From Bacteroidales bacterium (GTDB lineage: Bacteria > Bacteroidota > Bacteroidia > Bacteroidales > WCHB1-69), in contig JAEETJ010000005.1 of the NCBI GenBank assembly GCA_016290295.1, positions 62,001 through 126,000 on the forward strand: DNA of 64,000 bases, read 5' to 3'. The notes beneath the pieces are model-generated. The model did not search any database. It was not told the origin of the DNA and was given only the letters and a program-made list of their open reading frames with translations. Each line of letters starts with the position of its first letter. Position 1 is the first letter of the stretch. Shown one piece after another: positions 53,143-63,057 of the stretch. The translations under genes and the position numbers were made by a program.

Positions 53143-54741
53143 ATGTACGACAACAACCACGGGCTGTATGTGGCCCATTGCGCCGACGGAGCGCTTGATA
53201 TCAAAGGGAAAATGGCCAACCGCCACGGCCTTATCGCTGGCGCCACCGGTACCGGAAAAACCGTCACCCTGCAGGTGATGGCCGAGACTTTCTGCCAAGC
53301 AGGCGTGCCTTGTTTTATGGCCGACATGAAAGGCGACCTCTCCGGCATCAGCCAAAGCGGCAAAATGAGCGGCTTCATTGAAAAACGACTGCCCGAATTC
53401 GGCATCGAGAATCCGCAATTCCAAGCCTGCCCCGTGCGCTTTTATGACGTTTACGGCGAACAAGGACACCCCATCCGTGCCACCATCTCACAGATGGGCC
53501 CACTCTTGTTATCACGTTTACTCGGACTGAACGAAACTCAAGACGGTGTGCTGAATATTGTGTTCCGAGTCGCTGACGAATGTGACCTGCTGCTCGATGA
53601 CCTGAAAGACCTGCGCTCTGTGCTCGACTACGTGTCGAAACATGCCAAAGATTACACCACCCAATACGGCAATGTATCCACAGCCTCTATAGGTGCCATC
53701 CAGCGTGCCCTGCTGCAACTCGAGAACCAAGGGGCCAACAAATTCTTCGGCGAGCCGAGTTTCGATATCTACGATTTTCTGCAAACCGAAGGCGGCAAGG
53801 GCGTGATGAGCGTCTTGGCTGCCGACAAGCTCATGCTGCAGCCGAAACTGTACAGTACCTTCCTGCTGTGGCTCATGTCGGAGCTCTACTCTACCCTGCC
53901 CGAAGTGGGCGACCTCGACATGCCTAAGTTAGTGTTCTTCTTCGACGAAGCACACACTCTCTTCGAGGACACCTCCAAGGCTATGACCGACAAAATCGAG
54001 CAAGTCATCAGATTAATCCGAAGCAAGGGTGTGGGTATTTATTTTGTCACCCAAAGTCCTACCGACATTCCCGAAACCATACTCGGACAATTGGGCAACC
54101 GCGTGCAACATGCCCTTCGTGCCTACACACCCAAAGACCAAAAAGCCGTACGCACCGCCGCCGACACTTTCAGAGCCAACCCAGCCTTCAAAACCGATGA
54201 GGCCATCATGAACCTCGAGACAGGCGAGGCTTTGGTCAGCTTCCTGGATGAAAAAGGAGCACCAAGCATCGTACAGCGTGCCAAAATACTGTTCCCGCTG
54301 TCACAAATCGGCGCCATCAGTGAAGGCCAGCGTTTGGACATCATCAAGCAAAGCCGTATATATGGCAAATACGACACTCCCGTTGACCGCGAGAGTGCTT
54401 TCGAGAAGCTGCTGAAAGAAGCGGAAGCAAGCAATGTGCCCGCCGTGGCAGATGAAGAAGATGATGATAATCTTCCCGCCGAAGAGAAAAACGAGAAAGG
54501 CGAAGCCATCAAGAAAAAAGGCAAAGGCTTCCTCTCCAAAGTGGTAAAAGCAGTGTTGACTGCCGCTACCGCTACCATCGCGACCTCTGTAGGCACCGCC
54601 GTCAGCAACAAGGTAACAGGCAAGAAGAGCAAATCGACCAAATCAACCACTGAGAAGATGGTGAAGAACACCACTTCCGCCGCTACCCGCACCATCACCC
54701 GCGAGCTGACGAGAGACATTCTCGGAAACCTGCTGAAGTAG
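53143..54741 (+). CDS. HerA-like helicase (DUF853-type)
   Basis: GLIAGATGTGKTVTLQVMAETFCQAGVPCFMADMKGDLSG; FFDEAHTLFEDTSKAM; TQSPTDIPETILGQLGNRVQHALRAYTPKDQ. Confidence 0.9.
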   Translation: MYDNNHGLYVAHCADGALDIKGKMANRHGLIAGATGTGKTVTLQVMAETFCQAGVPCFMADMKGDLSGISQSGKMSGFIEKRLPEFGIENPQFQACPVRFYDVYGEQGHPIRATISQMGPLLLSRLLGLNETQDGVLNIVFRVADECDLLLDDLKDLRSVLDYVSKHAKDYTTQYGNVSTASIGAIQRALLQLENQGANKFFGEPSFDIYDFLQTEGGKGVMSVLAADKLMLQPKLYSTFLLWLMSELYSTLPEVGDLDMPKLVFFFDEAHTLFEDTSKAMTDKIEQVIRLIRSKGVGIYFVTQSPTDIPETILGQLGNRVQHALRAYTPKDQKAVRTAADTFRANPAFKTDEAIMNLETGEALVSFLDEKGAPSIVQRAKILFPLSQIGAISEGQRLDIIKQSRIYGKYDTPVDRESAFEKLLKEAEASNVPAVADEEDDDNLPAEEKNEKGEAIKKKGKGFLSKVVKAVLTAATATIATSVGTAVSNKVTGKKSKSTKSTTEKMVKNTTSAATRTITRELTRDILGNLLK

Positions 54742-54798
54742 GAGTTAGGGATTAGGGAATAGGAATTAGGAGATAGAATTCAAAATTCAATAGTCAAC

Positions 54799-54830
54799 TG
54801 TAGGGCTGTCACATTGTGGCAGCCTTTTTT
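54799..54830 (+). terminator. Terminator made of the GGGCTGTC/GGCAGCC palindrome
   Basis: TAGGGCTGTCACATTGTGGCAGCCTTTTTTTT. Confidence 0.75.
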
Positions 54831-54866
54831 TTAACACCCACAAAGCCAGCGTTTTTGAAGAGGACT

Positions 54867-55568
54867 TTATTTCTGCGGATTTGCCAAAGCCAGAATCAAA
54901 CCGAGGGCGACACCCAAGAGGGCAGCGAACAGCACCTGCAAATTCGGCGGCAGGATGAAGGTGATGGTATGGGCAGGATACCAGAACAAAGGAATAGTTT
55001 TCTTGAAGACCAAGCCCCACTGGACATCCCAGTTGATGCTATTCAACATGCGCTTCATATCCATAGGCTTCAGCAAACCAGCCACTGTACCGCCCGTCTC
55101 CAAAATGTGAATATCCGTGCATTTATGGAAGGTCATCATCACTGGTGCAAAGATGGTGTTCATGGCCACACTGACGCAAAAGGCGATACCCACCTTACCC
55201 CACGTAAGTGTAAGTGAATTGAACACATCCATCAATGAAGCATAGTCACAGGAGGCCACCTTGGACATGAAGAAAGGCGTTCCTGACTTGAAAATCATCA
55301 TGGCCATGGTGATACACATGCCCAAGAATCCCCAGACCATCATGCGGGGCAGCACGCCGAAGCCTTTTTCGGTATAGACGCCCTTACGGATACGCAGGGC
55401 CAGCATTTCACCCAAAGTTGCCAAGATAGCGAATTTGAAGAACGCCATAATGAACGGATGAGTGGCCGTGGCATTGTTGAACCAAGCAAAGAAGCCCGTA
55501 GCAGGGATAAAGAAGGGCGTCAGCACTATCACAACACCCAAAATAAGCAACCAGTCTTGTTTTTTCAT
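54867..55568 (-). CDS. Hypothetical multi-TM membrane protein
   Basis: MKKQDWLLILGVVIVLTPFFIPATGFFAWFNN and several further TM segments. Confidence 0.65.
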   Translation of the reverse strand: MKKQDWLLILGVVIVLTPFFIPATGFFAWFNNATATHPFIMAFFKFAILATLGEMLALRIRKGVYTEKGFGVLPRMMVWGFLGMCITMAMMIFKSGTPFFMSKVASCDYASLMDVFNSLTLTWGKVGIAFCVSVAMNTIFAPVMMTFHKCTDIHILETGGTVAGLLKPMDMKRMLNSINWDVQWGLVFKKTIPLFWYPAHTITFILPPNLQVLFAALLGVALGLILALANPQK

Positions 55569-55663
55569 TTTTTCGAAGATATAAAATGCAAAAATACGAT
55601 TAATTTTTTATCTTTGCAATTGAAAAATCAGAATAAAAATAATCAATTATAATTTATAGCAAC

Positions 55664-57265
55664 ATGAAGAAAAGAAGTCTCTTAACCCTGTTATTCAGCA
55701 TCATTGTATTATTCTCATACGCCCAGGACGAAGAATTGGTGGGCGCCAACTGCACCTCTATCATGGTGGGCCGCAAGGCCTCGGCCGACGGTTCGGTCAT
55801 CACCTCGCACACCTGCGACAGCAAATACCGCACCTGGGTGACCATGGAGCCCGCCGCCGACCACAAGGAGGGCACTATGCACAAGGTCTATAAAGGCACC
55901 ATGCACACACAGACTCCCAACAGCATGGAAGGCATGGAGCTGGTGGGCGAGATTCCGGAAGTCGCTCATACCTACGCATATATGAACACTTCCTACCCCT
56001 GCATGAACGAGAAGCAATTAGCCATGGGCGAGAGCACTTTCTCCGGTCCCGACACGCTGGTGAACGAAAAGGGTATGTTTCTGATTGAGGAGCTGCAACG
56101 CATTGCCCTGCAACGCTGCGACAATGCCCGCGACGCTATCCTGCTGATTGGCCAACTCATCAAGGAGTACGGCTATGGCGACGGTGGCGAGTGCATCACC
56201 ATAGCTGACAAGCGCGAAGTTTGGCAGATGGAGATTCTGGGCGAAGGTCCCGACAAAATCGGTGGCATCTGGGTGGCCCAGCGCGTGCCCGACGACGAGG
56301 TGGCCGTAAGCTGCAACGTGGCTCGCATCGGCAAAATCAACCGCAAAGACAAAGACCACTTCCTCGCCTCCGACAACATCGAAGCAGTGGCCAAAAAATA
56401 TGGCTTATGGGATGGCAAAGGCGACTTCATCTGGTGGAAGGCTTTCCCCTCAAGCTATTCCGGCAAGAAGAACTTCAAAGAGCGTGAGTGGTACATTTTC
56501 AATGAGTTGAACCCCGACCTGCATCTGGACTTCAATGCTGACGAACTACCTTTCTCCATCAAGCCCGCCGAAAAAGTGGATGTACGCAAGGTGATGGAGC
56601 TGTTCCGCGCCAACTACGAAGGCTCCGAGCTGCTGGACCAGACTGCCCAGCTGAAGATTGAGCGCAAGCGCAAGCAGAAAGACGGCAGTACGCTCATCGA
56701 CACCATCGTATGCCCCAACGCCAACCCCTGGATGGACGGCAACGAACGGGCCCTGTACAATGCCCTGAAGCCCGGCACTGTGACCTTCTACCGTGGCGTG
56801 GCCATGTCGTGGTGCTCCTACTCCACCATCATCCAGTGCCGCGAATGGCTGCCCGACGAAGTGGGTGGATTGTGCTGGTTCTCCTTGGAAAACCCGGGAC
56901 AGAGCCCCCGTATTCCCATCTATGCCGGCGAGACCAAACTGCCGGCGGGCTTCAACATCTGCGGCCATTTCGGTTACAATGACAACGCTGTGCTGTGGCA
57001 TTACCGCAAGGCCAACAAATTAGCCCAGGTAAGATGGGGCCGCACCAAAGACATTATGCTGAAGAGCATTATTCGCTATGAGGACAAGGCCTTTGAGGAA
57101 CTGCCCGCATTGGAGGATAAGGCCGTAAAAATGCTCAAAGATGGAAAAAAGGATGAAGCTGTCACCTTGCTCAACCAATACACCTCTGACTTTGCTGGTG
57201 CCACCCGCCAAACCTGGCAGGAGCTGGAACATAAGTTCTGGGAGATGTTCTGGACAGGATTTTAA
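55664..57265 (+). CDS. C69 family dipeptidase
   Basis: ANCTSIMVGRKASADGSVITSHTCDS; IADKREVWQMEILGEGPDKIGGIWVAQRVPDDEVAVSCNVARIG. Confidence 0.88.
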   Translation: MKKRSLLTLLFSIIVLFSYAQDEELVGANCTSIMVGRKASADGSVITSHTCDSKYRTWVTMEPAADHKEGTMHKVYKGTMHTQTPNSMEGMELVGEIPEVAHTYAYMNTSYPCMNEKQLAMGESTFSGPDTLVNEKGMFLIEELQRIALQRCDNARDAILLIGQLIKEYGYGDGGECITIADKREVWQMEILGEGPDKIGGIWVAQRVPDDEVAVSCNVARIGKINRKDKDHFLASDNIEAVAKKYGLWDGKGDFIWWKAFPSSYSGKKNFKEREWYIFNELNPDLHLDFNADELPFSIKPAEKVDVRKVMELFRANYEGSELLDQTAQLKIERKRKQKDGSTLIDTIVCPNANPWMDGNERALYNALKPGTVTFYRGVAMSWCSYSTIIQCREWLPDEVGGLCWFSLENPGQSPRIPIYAGETKLPAGFNICGHFGYNDNAVLWHYRKANKLAQVRWGRTKDIMLKSIIRYEDKAFEELPALEDKAVKMLKDGKKDEAVTLLNQYTSDFAGATRQTWQELEHKFWEMFWTGF

Positions 57266-57332
57266 ACAGGTTTCAGGTAGCAGGTAGCAGGTTACAGCAG
57301 GGACGCACTGCGTGCGTCCGTTATTACGCATA

Positions 57333-57782
57333 TTATTTCCAGAAACGGGTTGTAATATCCACGGGGTTGCCGTTCTGGTTGCGGTAAAGTCGCTGGTTGG
57401 TGGTGCGGGATTTCAGGCCTCCCTTACCCGGCAGATACGGGCCTACTTTCACATAATCGAACTTCGAAAAATTCTGTGGCAGCTGCGTATTGCCGGAATA
57501 CCAGGCCACTTTCAGGCGGCTTTTCTGGCGGACATAGGACGCTAACTGCTCCACGCCCTGCGGGTTGGCATCCCCTCCCATAAAACAGAAACAGGTGATC
57601 TGACGGCCATACTGCTTCAACAGCTTGTCGATTTCCTGCTCATTCAAGGCCATACCCTCATCATTGTGCAAATGCGGACTATGACAGCCCACACACCTAT
57701 GCGGACAATTCGTGATGTTGACCGCCAAGGTCACCTCATCAGGAATCTCCTGGAAAACGATGTCGAAGTTGTAGTATTTCAT
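57333..57782 (-). CDS. nrdG: Anaerobic ribonucleoside-triphosphate reductase activating protein
   Basis: NCPHRCVGCHSP radical SAM motif; CFMGGDANPQGV. Confidence 0.93.
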   Translation of the reverse strand: MKYYNFDIVFQEIPDEVTLAVNITNCPHRCVGCHSPHLHNDEGMALNEQEIDKLLKQYGRQITCFCFMGGDANPQGVEQLASYVRQKSRLKVAWYSGNTQLPQNFSKFDYVKVGPYLPGKGGLKSRTTNQRLYRNQNGNPVDITTRFWK

Positions 57783-57818
57783 ATTAGATGGGAGGTAGAA
57801 GGTGGAAGGTAGAAGTTT

Positions 57819-58202
57819 TCAGAATTTCGTTGTGGAGGTATTTAAAGTAAGTTTCTTTGTTATTGTCATTATAATTCTTTTTATTTCATCTAGTAGATTG
57901 ATTATAGGCAAGATTTCTTGTTCTGTAAAATACTTGAAATGAACACAGAGGATTAATTGCGTTTCCAACTCACATACAGAGCCATTGGCAATAAACAGAA
58001 ACTGGATATACTCCTTTTTAGAATTTCTGCCAAAACCTTCCGCAATATTTGAAGGAATAGAGATGGCAGCTCTTCGCATCTGATCACTTAATGCATAGGT
58101 TTCTTCCTTAGGTAACTTTTTCACTATTTGGTACAAAGCTATTGTCATCTCCATAGCTTTCTGCCAAACAATCAAATCTTTATATGTATTAACCTTTGCC
58201 AT
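57819..58202 (-). CDS. Four-helix-bundle protein (23S rRNA-intervening-sequence-protein family)
   Basis: DLIVWQKAMEMTIALYQIVKKLPKEETYALSDQMRRAAISIPSNIAEGFGRNSKKEYIQFLFIANGSVCELETQL. Confidence 0.93.
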   Translation of the reverse strand: MAKVNTYKDLIVWQKAMEMTIALYQIVKKLPKEETYALSDQMRRAAISIPSNIAEGFGRNSKKEYIQFLFIANGSVCELETQLILCVHFKYFTEQEILPIINLLDEIKRIIMTITKKLTLNTSTTKF

Positions 58203-58206
58203 CTAT

Positions 58207-58294
58207 ATTAAACACTACTACCTACTACCTACTACCTACTACCTACTACCTACTACCTACTACCTACTACCTTCTACCTACTACCTTCTACCTA
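58207..58294. repeat. 7-bp tandem repeat tract (CTACCTA/CTACCTT units), about 12 units
   Basis: ACTACTACCTACTACCTACTACCTACTACCTACTACCTACTACCTACTACCTACTACCTTCTACCTACTACCTTCTACCTAA. Confidence 0.95.
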
Positions 58295-58295
58295 A

Positions 58296-60383
58296 TTACA
58301 TATTCCCGTAATATCTTCTGCTGGCTTCCTCTTGGCGGGCTTGGGAGAAGCTGCTAACACGCTTCATGTAACCGATGACACGGGTCAGGTAGTCCACATT
58401 TTTGCTATGGCATTCGGGGCATTCGTGAAGATAACGCTTGTCGATATGACCGCAGTCGTTGCAAACCGTATTCGGAATGTTGAAAGTAAAGTAGTTGCAA
58501 CCTTCCTGTGCAGCTATACGCAACAACTGACGATACTGAGCCTGTGACAAATGTTCTTCCAAATTGGCATGGAGAGCTGAACCACCTGTCAAATGGGAAA
58601 TATAGCGGGAACCATGCAGTCTGAATTTGTCAATCAGGTTCAAGGATTCATCCTCTACCTTATAGAAATAGCTGTTGTAGCAGTCGCGAGGCACCTCATA
58701 GCCATCCTCGCGATCCCACTTGGCATGTTTCACGCCCACATTTTCGGCAGGAATCATTTCGCAGTTGAACATCAGTTCTTTAGTTCTATACTGATGATTA
58801 TATTTCTCTATCAAGCCTAAGATTCCTTCAATAAAATGCTGATATTCTGGATTATCATTAATCGGAATACCCATATATTCAGCGGCTTCCACCAAACCAT
58901 TGACACCTATGGTCAGATACTGGCGGTTGATAGCGATATAACCTGCATCGAACAAAGGCAGCATACCCTTGGTCTGCAAGTATTTAAGATTCTCATTATA
59001 AGCCGTTTGCACCTTATGCATCAAGTCAATCACCTCGCCCACGAACTGCAATTGAGGGATACTGTTTTTGTGTTCATACTGAATACAGCGGTTAATGTTG
59101 ATGGTCAGCACGCTCTTGGAACCGGTTGAGACACCGCCCGCACCCAAAGTATAGCTAAAGCCGTTATCCTGAATCTCGTTACGCAGACGGCAGCAGCTAC
59201 TCAGTGAGTCGGCATTGTCGCTGACATAAGTGAAGAACGAATGGCCGGCAGCATACATTTCGGCAGTGAAATCAGCATATTCGGTGTCCATGATATCGCC
59301 ATCCTTGGACAGCAGGGCCATGGTTTCCACGGGGAAGGTCAAGACCGCACGGGTACGCTCAGCGTTGAACCAGCGCATAAAGCGTTTCTGCAGCCAGCTG
59401 AGAGACTCCCAAATGGGCTGGGTTGCGTCGGGGAAGCGGAACTCACCAAACAAGCTCTCAAAATAATAGCGGTCGTAATAGGCCACATTCCAGAACACCG
59501 ACTGGAAGTTACGTGCACCCGTAGGCTGGTTGATGGAATACACCACCTGCTCGAAGCAGTCGGTAATCACCTTATCAATAGAACGTTGTTTAATTGACAG
59601 ATCGACAATCTTATCCGTATTCAGATAATAATCATCCCCAAATTCCTTGCGGATAAAATAATCCATATACATCAGGAACTCAGGAGTAGCGCAGGCACCG
59701 CTCAACATGCTGGAGACCATGAACACCATATTGATGAAGCCACCACAATAGGACTTCAGGTTGGTGGGAGCCGAAGCATTGCCTCCGATGCTCTTGGTAC
59801 CGCCCAGCAGCCAGGGGTACATGGTGATACTGGCACAATAATTGGCGATACTGGTTTCATCATTCTTATATATAAAATGATGATTTAATAAATACATATA
59901 TTTATCAGCCACCTCTTTGCCATACATATCCTTAATCTTGTCGCACAACATACGGCGATTAAGACGGATAAAATTGGACTTGGGCAGTTCACCGATGAGG
60001 GTGGCAATATTTTTCTTCTCCACATTGGCGTTAGCGTCGTACTTGCTTCCGGTAGCGGCATTGGAGGCATTGCAATAATTGATGAGGAAGTCCAGTTTTT
60101 CTTTCACCTCACGATCTTCGTAATGACGCTGGCGATAAAGAATGTAGGATTTAGCCACTTCATAGTAGCGTTCCGCCATCAGGGCCACCTCCACCTGGTT
60201 TTGGATTTCCTCCACAGTAATACCATCATAAATCTTCAGGCGGCTCATCACATCGATCAGCACCTCTTGTGTGGCAAAACTATCCACCGAGAGAAACGCC
60301 TTAGAAATGGCATTTTTGATTTTGTCTGCGGAGAAAGGCTCCCGCTTGCCGTTCCTTTTAATAATATACAACTGGTCCATCAT
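58296..60383 (-). CDS. nrdD: Anaerobic ribonucleoside-triphosphate reductase
   Basis: ATP-cone IIKRNGKREPFSADKIKNAISKAF; C-terminal CNDCGHIDKRYLHECPECHSKNVDYLTRVIGYMKRVSSFSQARQEEASRRYYGNM. Confidence 0.95.
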   Translation of the reverse strand: MMDQLYIIKRNGKREPFSADKIKNAISKAFLSVDSFATQEVLIDVMSRLKIYDGITVEEIQNQVEVALMAERYYEVAKSYILYRQRHYEDREVKEKLDFLINYCNASNAATGSKYDANANVEKKNIATLIGELPKSNFIRLNRRMLCDKIKDMYGKEVADKYMYLLNHHFIYKNDETSIANYCASITMYPWLLGGTKSIGGNASAPTNLKSYCGGFINMVFMVSSMLSGACATPEFLMYMDYFIRKEFGDDYYLNTDKIVDLSIKQRSIDKVITDCFEQVVYSINQPTGARNFQSVFWNVAYYDRYYFESLFGEFRFPDATQPIWESLSWLQKRFMRWFNAERTRAVLTFPVETMALLSKDGDIMDTEYADFTAEMYAAGHSFFTYVSDNADSLSSCCRLRNEIQDNGFSYTLGAGGVSTGSKSVLTININRCIQYEHKNSIPQLQFVGEVIDLMHKVQTAYNENLKYLQTKGMLPLFDAGYIAINRQYLTIGVNGLVEAAEYMGIPINDNPEYQHFIEGILGLIEKYNHQYRTKELMFNCEMIPAENVGVKHAKWDREDGYEVPRDCYNSYFYKVEDESLNLIDKFRLHGSRYISHLTGGSALHANLEEHLSQAQYRQLLRIAAQEGCNYFTFNIPNTVCNDCGHIDKRYLHECPECHSKNVDYLTRVIGYMKRVSSFSQARQEEASRRYYGNM

Positions 60384-60477
60384 CGTATTGATAATAAGAA
60401 TTTTAAAACCGCTCAGGGAGAAATGGCATGATTGCATCAGTTCTCAATTGCTCTTAATCCCGAAAGCATGAACACTG

Positions 60478-60640
60478 TGTTAAGGCAGGTCTTCTGGCTC
60501 GTCCCCATTTTCACGTCTTCCCAACCGAAAAGTCAGTGACTTGGTATGAAAATGCATTTTTTAGGACTTACAGCTACGGGTATAGCCGTTGATTTTCACA
60601 ACGTTCCCTATTAATCTTGGCAGAACCCTAACGCTTGCAA
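60478..60640 (-). ncRNA. Cobalamin riboswitch upstream of nrdD
   Basis: Minus strand contains AATAGGGAACGTTGTGAAAATCAACGGCTATACCCGTAGCTGTAAG, AAGTCACTG, GGTTGGGAAGACG and AGCCAGAAGACCTGCCTT, the ordered conserved B12-element blocks. Confidence 0.92.
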
Positions 60641-60855
60641 AAATAAGACTTCATTTTGGATTTAAAAAGAAATAAGTCCAAAATTTATAAACATTCTTAT
60701 CAACAAACAAATGAGAGATTATGCTAGACAATCCATGGATTAAGGAAATTTTTACAACATGGTTTCCATGCCAAATCGCATTTAAGTTCAACAAAAAAAT
60801 GTATCTTTGCAAACGCAAGTGCAAAAACAAGGACAGAAATTGAAAAGTGGATATA

Positions 60856-61785
60856 ATGACAGCAAAAAACAGAGCCGACCGGAATCGAACTTTGACCATT
60901 AGCAAGGAGGAAACAACTCATTTAGAGTCATTTATCAGTAATACCAAAGTCCTAAAAGGTCAGTTTCATGATGACTTGATTCTCAACGAGGATTTGTTCA
61001 ACTGCATTGATTTTATCCCCAATGAATACTTTGATTTGATTATCATTGACCCGCCTTATAATCTTGACAAAAACTTCCATGGAAAGAAATTCTCTTCGAT
61101 GGATGCCGAGACTTACGAGGACTATCTTCGCAGTTGGTTTTATAAGGTTTGTGACAAATTAAAAGCGGATGGTTCCTTGTATCTATGTGGTGACTGGAAA
61201 TGTTCATCGTCCATGCAAAGAGTTATAGAAGAACGACTTACCGTTATCAACCGCATCACCTGGCAAAGGGAGAAAGGGCGTGGGGCCAAAGCCAATTGGA
61301 AAAACAGCATGGAGGACATCTGGTTTGCCGTCAAAGATCCTAAGCATTATTATTTTAATGTTGAGGCCGTCATGATAAGACGCAAAGTGTTGGCTCCCTA
61401 TCGCGAAAATGGCAATCCCAAAGACTGGGAAGAGACCACTACTGGCAACTACCGAAACACCTGTCCTTCAAACTTTTGGGATGACATTAGTGTACCTTTC
61501 TGGTCGATGCCGGAGAACACCGACCACCCCACCCAGAAACCTGAAAAACTATATGCCAAGCTGATACTCGCTTCCAGCAAAGAAGGCGATAAGATTTTCG
61601 ACCCGTTTGCAGGCAGCGGCACAACAGCAGTGGTGGCAAAAAAGCTGAATCGCCATTTCTGCACGGTGGAAATCAACAGAGAATACTGTCTGTGGACCGC
61701 CAAACGCTTGCTAATGGCCGAACAAGACACTGGCATTCAAGGCTATGCTGATGGAGTGTTTTGGGAAAGAAATAGCGGGAAGTGA
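60856..61785 (+). CDS. DNA methyltransferase (beta-class order, DPPY then FxGxG)
   Basis: IIIDPPYNLDKNFHG; DHPTQKPEKLYAKLI; DPFAGSGTTAVVAKKLNRHF. ATG at 60856 preferred over GTG at 60847. Confidence 0.9.
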   Translation: MTAKNRADRNRTLTISKEETTHLESFISNTKVLKGQFHDDLILNEDLFNCIDFIPNEYFDLIIIDPPYNLDKNFHGKKFSSMDAETYEDYLRSWFYKVCDKLKADGSLYLCGDWKCSSSMQRVIEERLTVINRITWQREKGRGAKANWKNSMEDIWFAVKDPKHYYFNVEAVMIRRKVLAPYRENGNPKDWEETTTGNYRNTCPSNFWDDISVPFWSMPENTDHPTQKPEKLYAKLILASSKEGDKIFDPFAGSGTTAVVAKKLNRHFCTVEINREYCLWTAKRLLMAEQDTGIQGYADGVFWERNSGK

Positions 61786-61939
61786 GGATACAGGTTACAG
61801 GTTACAGGATTCAGGGGATAGGAGTTGACAGTTGAAAATTAAAAACTGAAAGTTTATAATTAGCGCATTAACTAATTTGCTAATTTGCTAATTAATTTGT
61901 ATTTTTGCTCATTCAAAAAACCCTTTAAACCAAAATACT

Positions 61940-62347
61940 ATGAGTTACAAAATTATCGATGTAGAAGGCATTGGCGATGTATACGCTGCCAAATTAACCG
62001 CTATTGGTATCAACACTGTTGAAGAACTGCTGGAAAAAGGCAAGAAACCCGCAGGTCGTGCCGAACTGGCCGAGAAGACTGGCATTTCTTCCAAACTGAT
62101 TCTCACCTGGTGCAACCATGCCGACCTGATGCGCATCAATGGCGTTGGTCCTCAGTTCTCCGAATTACTGGAAGCTGCTGGTGTTGACACCGTGAAGGAA
62201 TTCCGTCACCGTTCCGCCGAGAACTTATGTGCCAAGATGAACGAAATCAATGAAGCCAAACATTTGGTAGGCCGTGTTCCTGCTGTCACTGAATTGCAGA
62301 AAATGATTGACCAGGCCAAAGAAATGGAACCAATGATGGAATACTAA
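61940..62347 (+). CDS. Helix-hairpin-helix DUF4332-like protein
   Basis: VEGIGDVYAAKLTAIGINTVEELLEKG; RINGVGPQFSELLEAAGVDTVKEFRHR. Confidence 0.8.
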   Translation: MSYKIIDVEGIGDVYAAKLTAIGINTVEELLEKGKKPAGRAELAEKTGISSKLILTWCNHADLMRINGVGPQFSELLEAAGVDTVKEFRHRSAENLCAKMNEINEAKHLVGRVPAVTELQKMIDQAKEMEPMMEY

Positions 62348-62398
62348 GAAACGGAAAGTTGAAAACTGAAAACTGAAAGTTATTTGGTTTCGATTATC

Positions 62399-62436
62399 TA
62401 AAAAGGAAGGGGCAGGTCTTGGGACTTGCCCTTTTT
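62399..62436 (+). terminator. Rho-independent terminator
   Basis: GGGCAGGTC-TTGG-GACTTGCCCTTTTT. Confidence 0.75.
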
Positions 62437-62439
62437 GTA

Positions 62440-63039
62440 TTAGAGGATTTCGTCTAATACTTTCAGCACATGCTGGATTTTGTCCTCGAAGCAAATTTCC
62501 GCCTGGATTATTTGCAGAACAGGGTGTCCTTGCCACACTGCCAAGATGCGGTCATCCACATCGCGTGCCACTTCGACAGACTCGGAGCGGCACTTGTTGT
62601 TATATAGGGTATAGAAATCCTCCGCACCCTTGGCTGCGGTACAAATATGCAAAACGGCATCATAACGCTCGTTGCGCAACCGCTGTTCATCCATTCCGAT
62701 ATCGTCTTTGATATGCTGCCACACCTCAGAAGGCATGTAGGCGGCAGTATCCATGGTACCTCGATCACAAATCAGCAGGGCGGGCTTGCCGCAATTCTCC
62801 GCAATTCGCATCATGCTATCCTCCATCTGCAACTGGAATTGCAACTTAGATTCTTCTGTAATATACGATAGATGAGCGTCTTTAGTCAGAAAGTCGGCTC
62901 CGGCTTCGATGAACAGCGTGGCGGATTCCGGTAGCAAATAGACCGCATAGCCTTTCTCCTCAAACTTCTGTCTGATACGTTTCAGAATAGTTGATTTCCC
63001 TGCGCAGGGACCTCCGGTGAGTGCGATTCTTGTGACCAT
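62440..63039 (-). CDS. AAA-family ATP-binding protein (AAA_28-like kinase/NTPase)
   Basis: RIALTGGPCAGKSTILKRIRQKFEEKGY; LLICDRGTMDTAAY. Confidence 0.85.
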   Translation of the reverse strand: MVTRIALTGGPCAGKSTILKRIRQKFEEKGYAVYLLPESATLFIEAGADFLTKDAHLSYITEESKLQFQLQMEDSMMRIAENCGKPALLICDRGTMDTAAYMPSEVWQHIKDDIGMDEQRLRNERYDAVLHICTAAKGAEDFYTLYNNKCRSESVEVARDVDDRILAVWQGHPVLQIIQAEICFEDKIQHVLKVLDEIL

Positions 63040-63057
63040 GCGTATTGCGTTTAGCGG

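Noticed and set aside
54123-54719. 198-aa minus-strand ORF opposite the HerA-like gene
   Set aside because: Ser/Val-rich antisense product with no start context; the sense frame has clear Walker motifs.
57819-58202. Intervening sequence in a 23S rRNA gene
   Set aside because: The four-helix-bundle ORF is of that family, but no rRNA sequence flanks it.
60651-60905. Minus-strand ORF upstream of the riboswitch
   Set aside because: Overlaps the promoter and start of the divergent methyltransferase gene; no domain.
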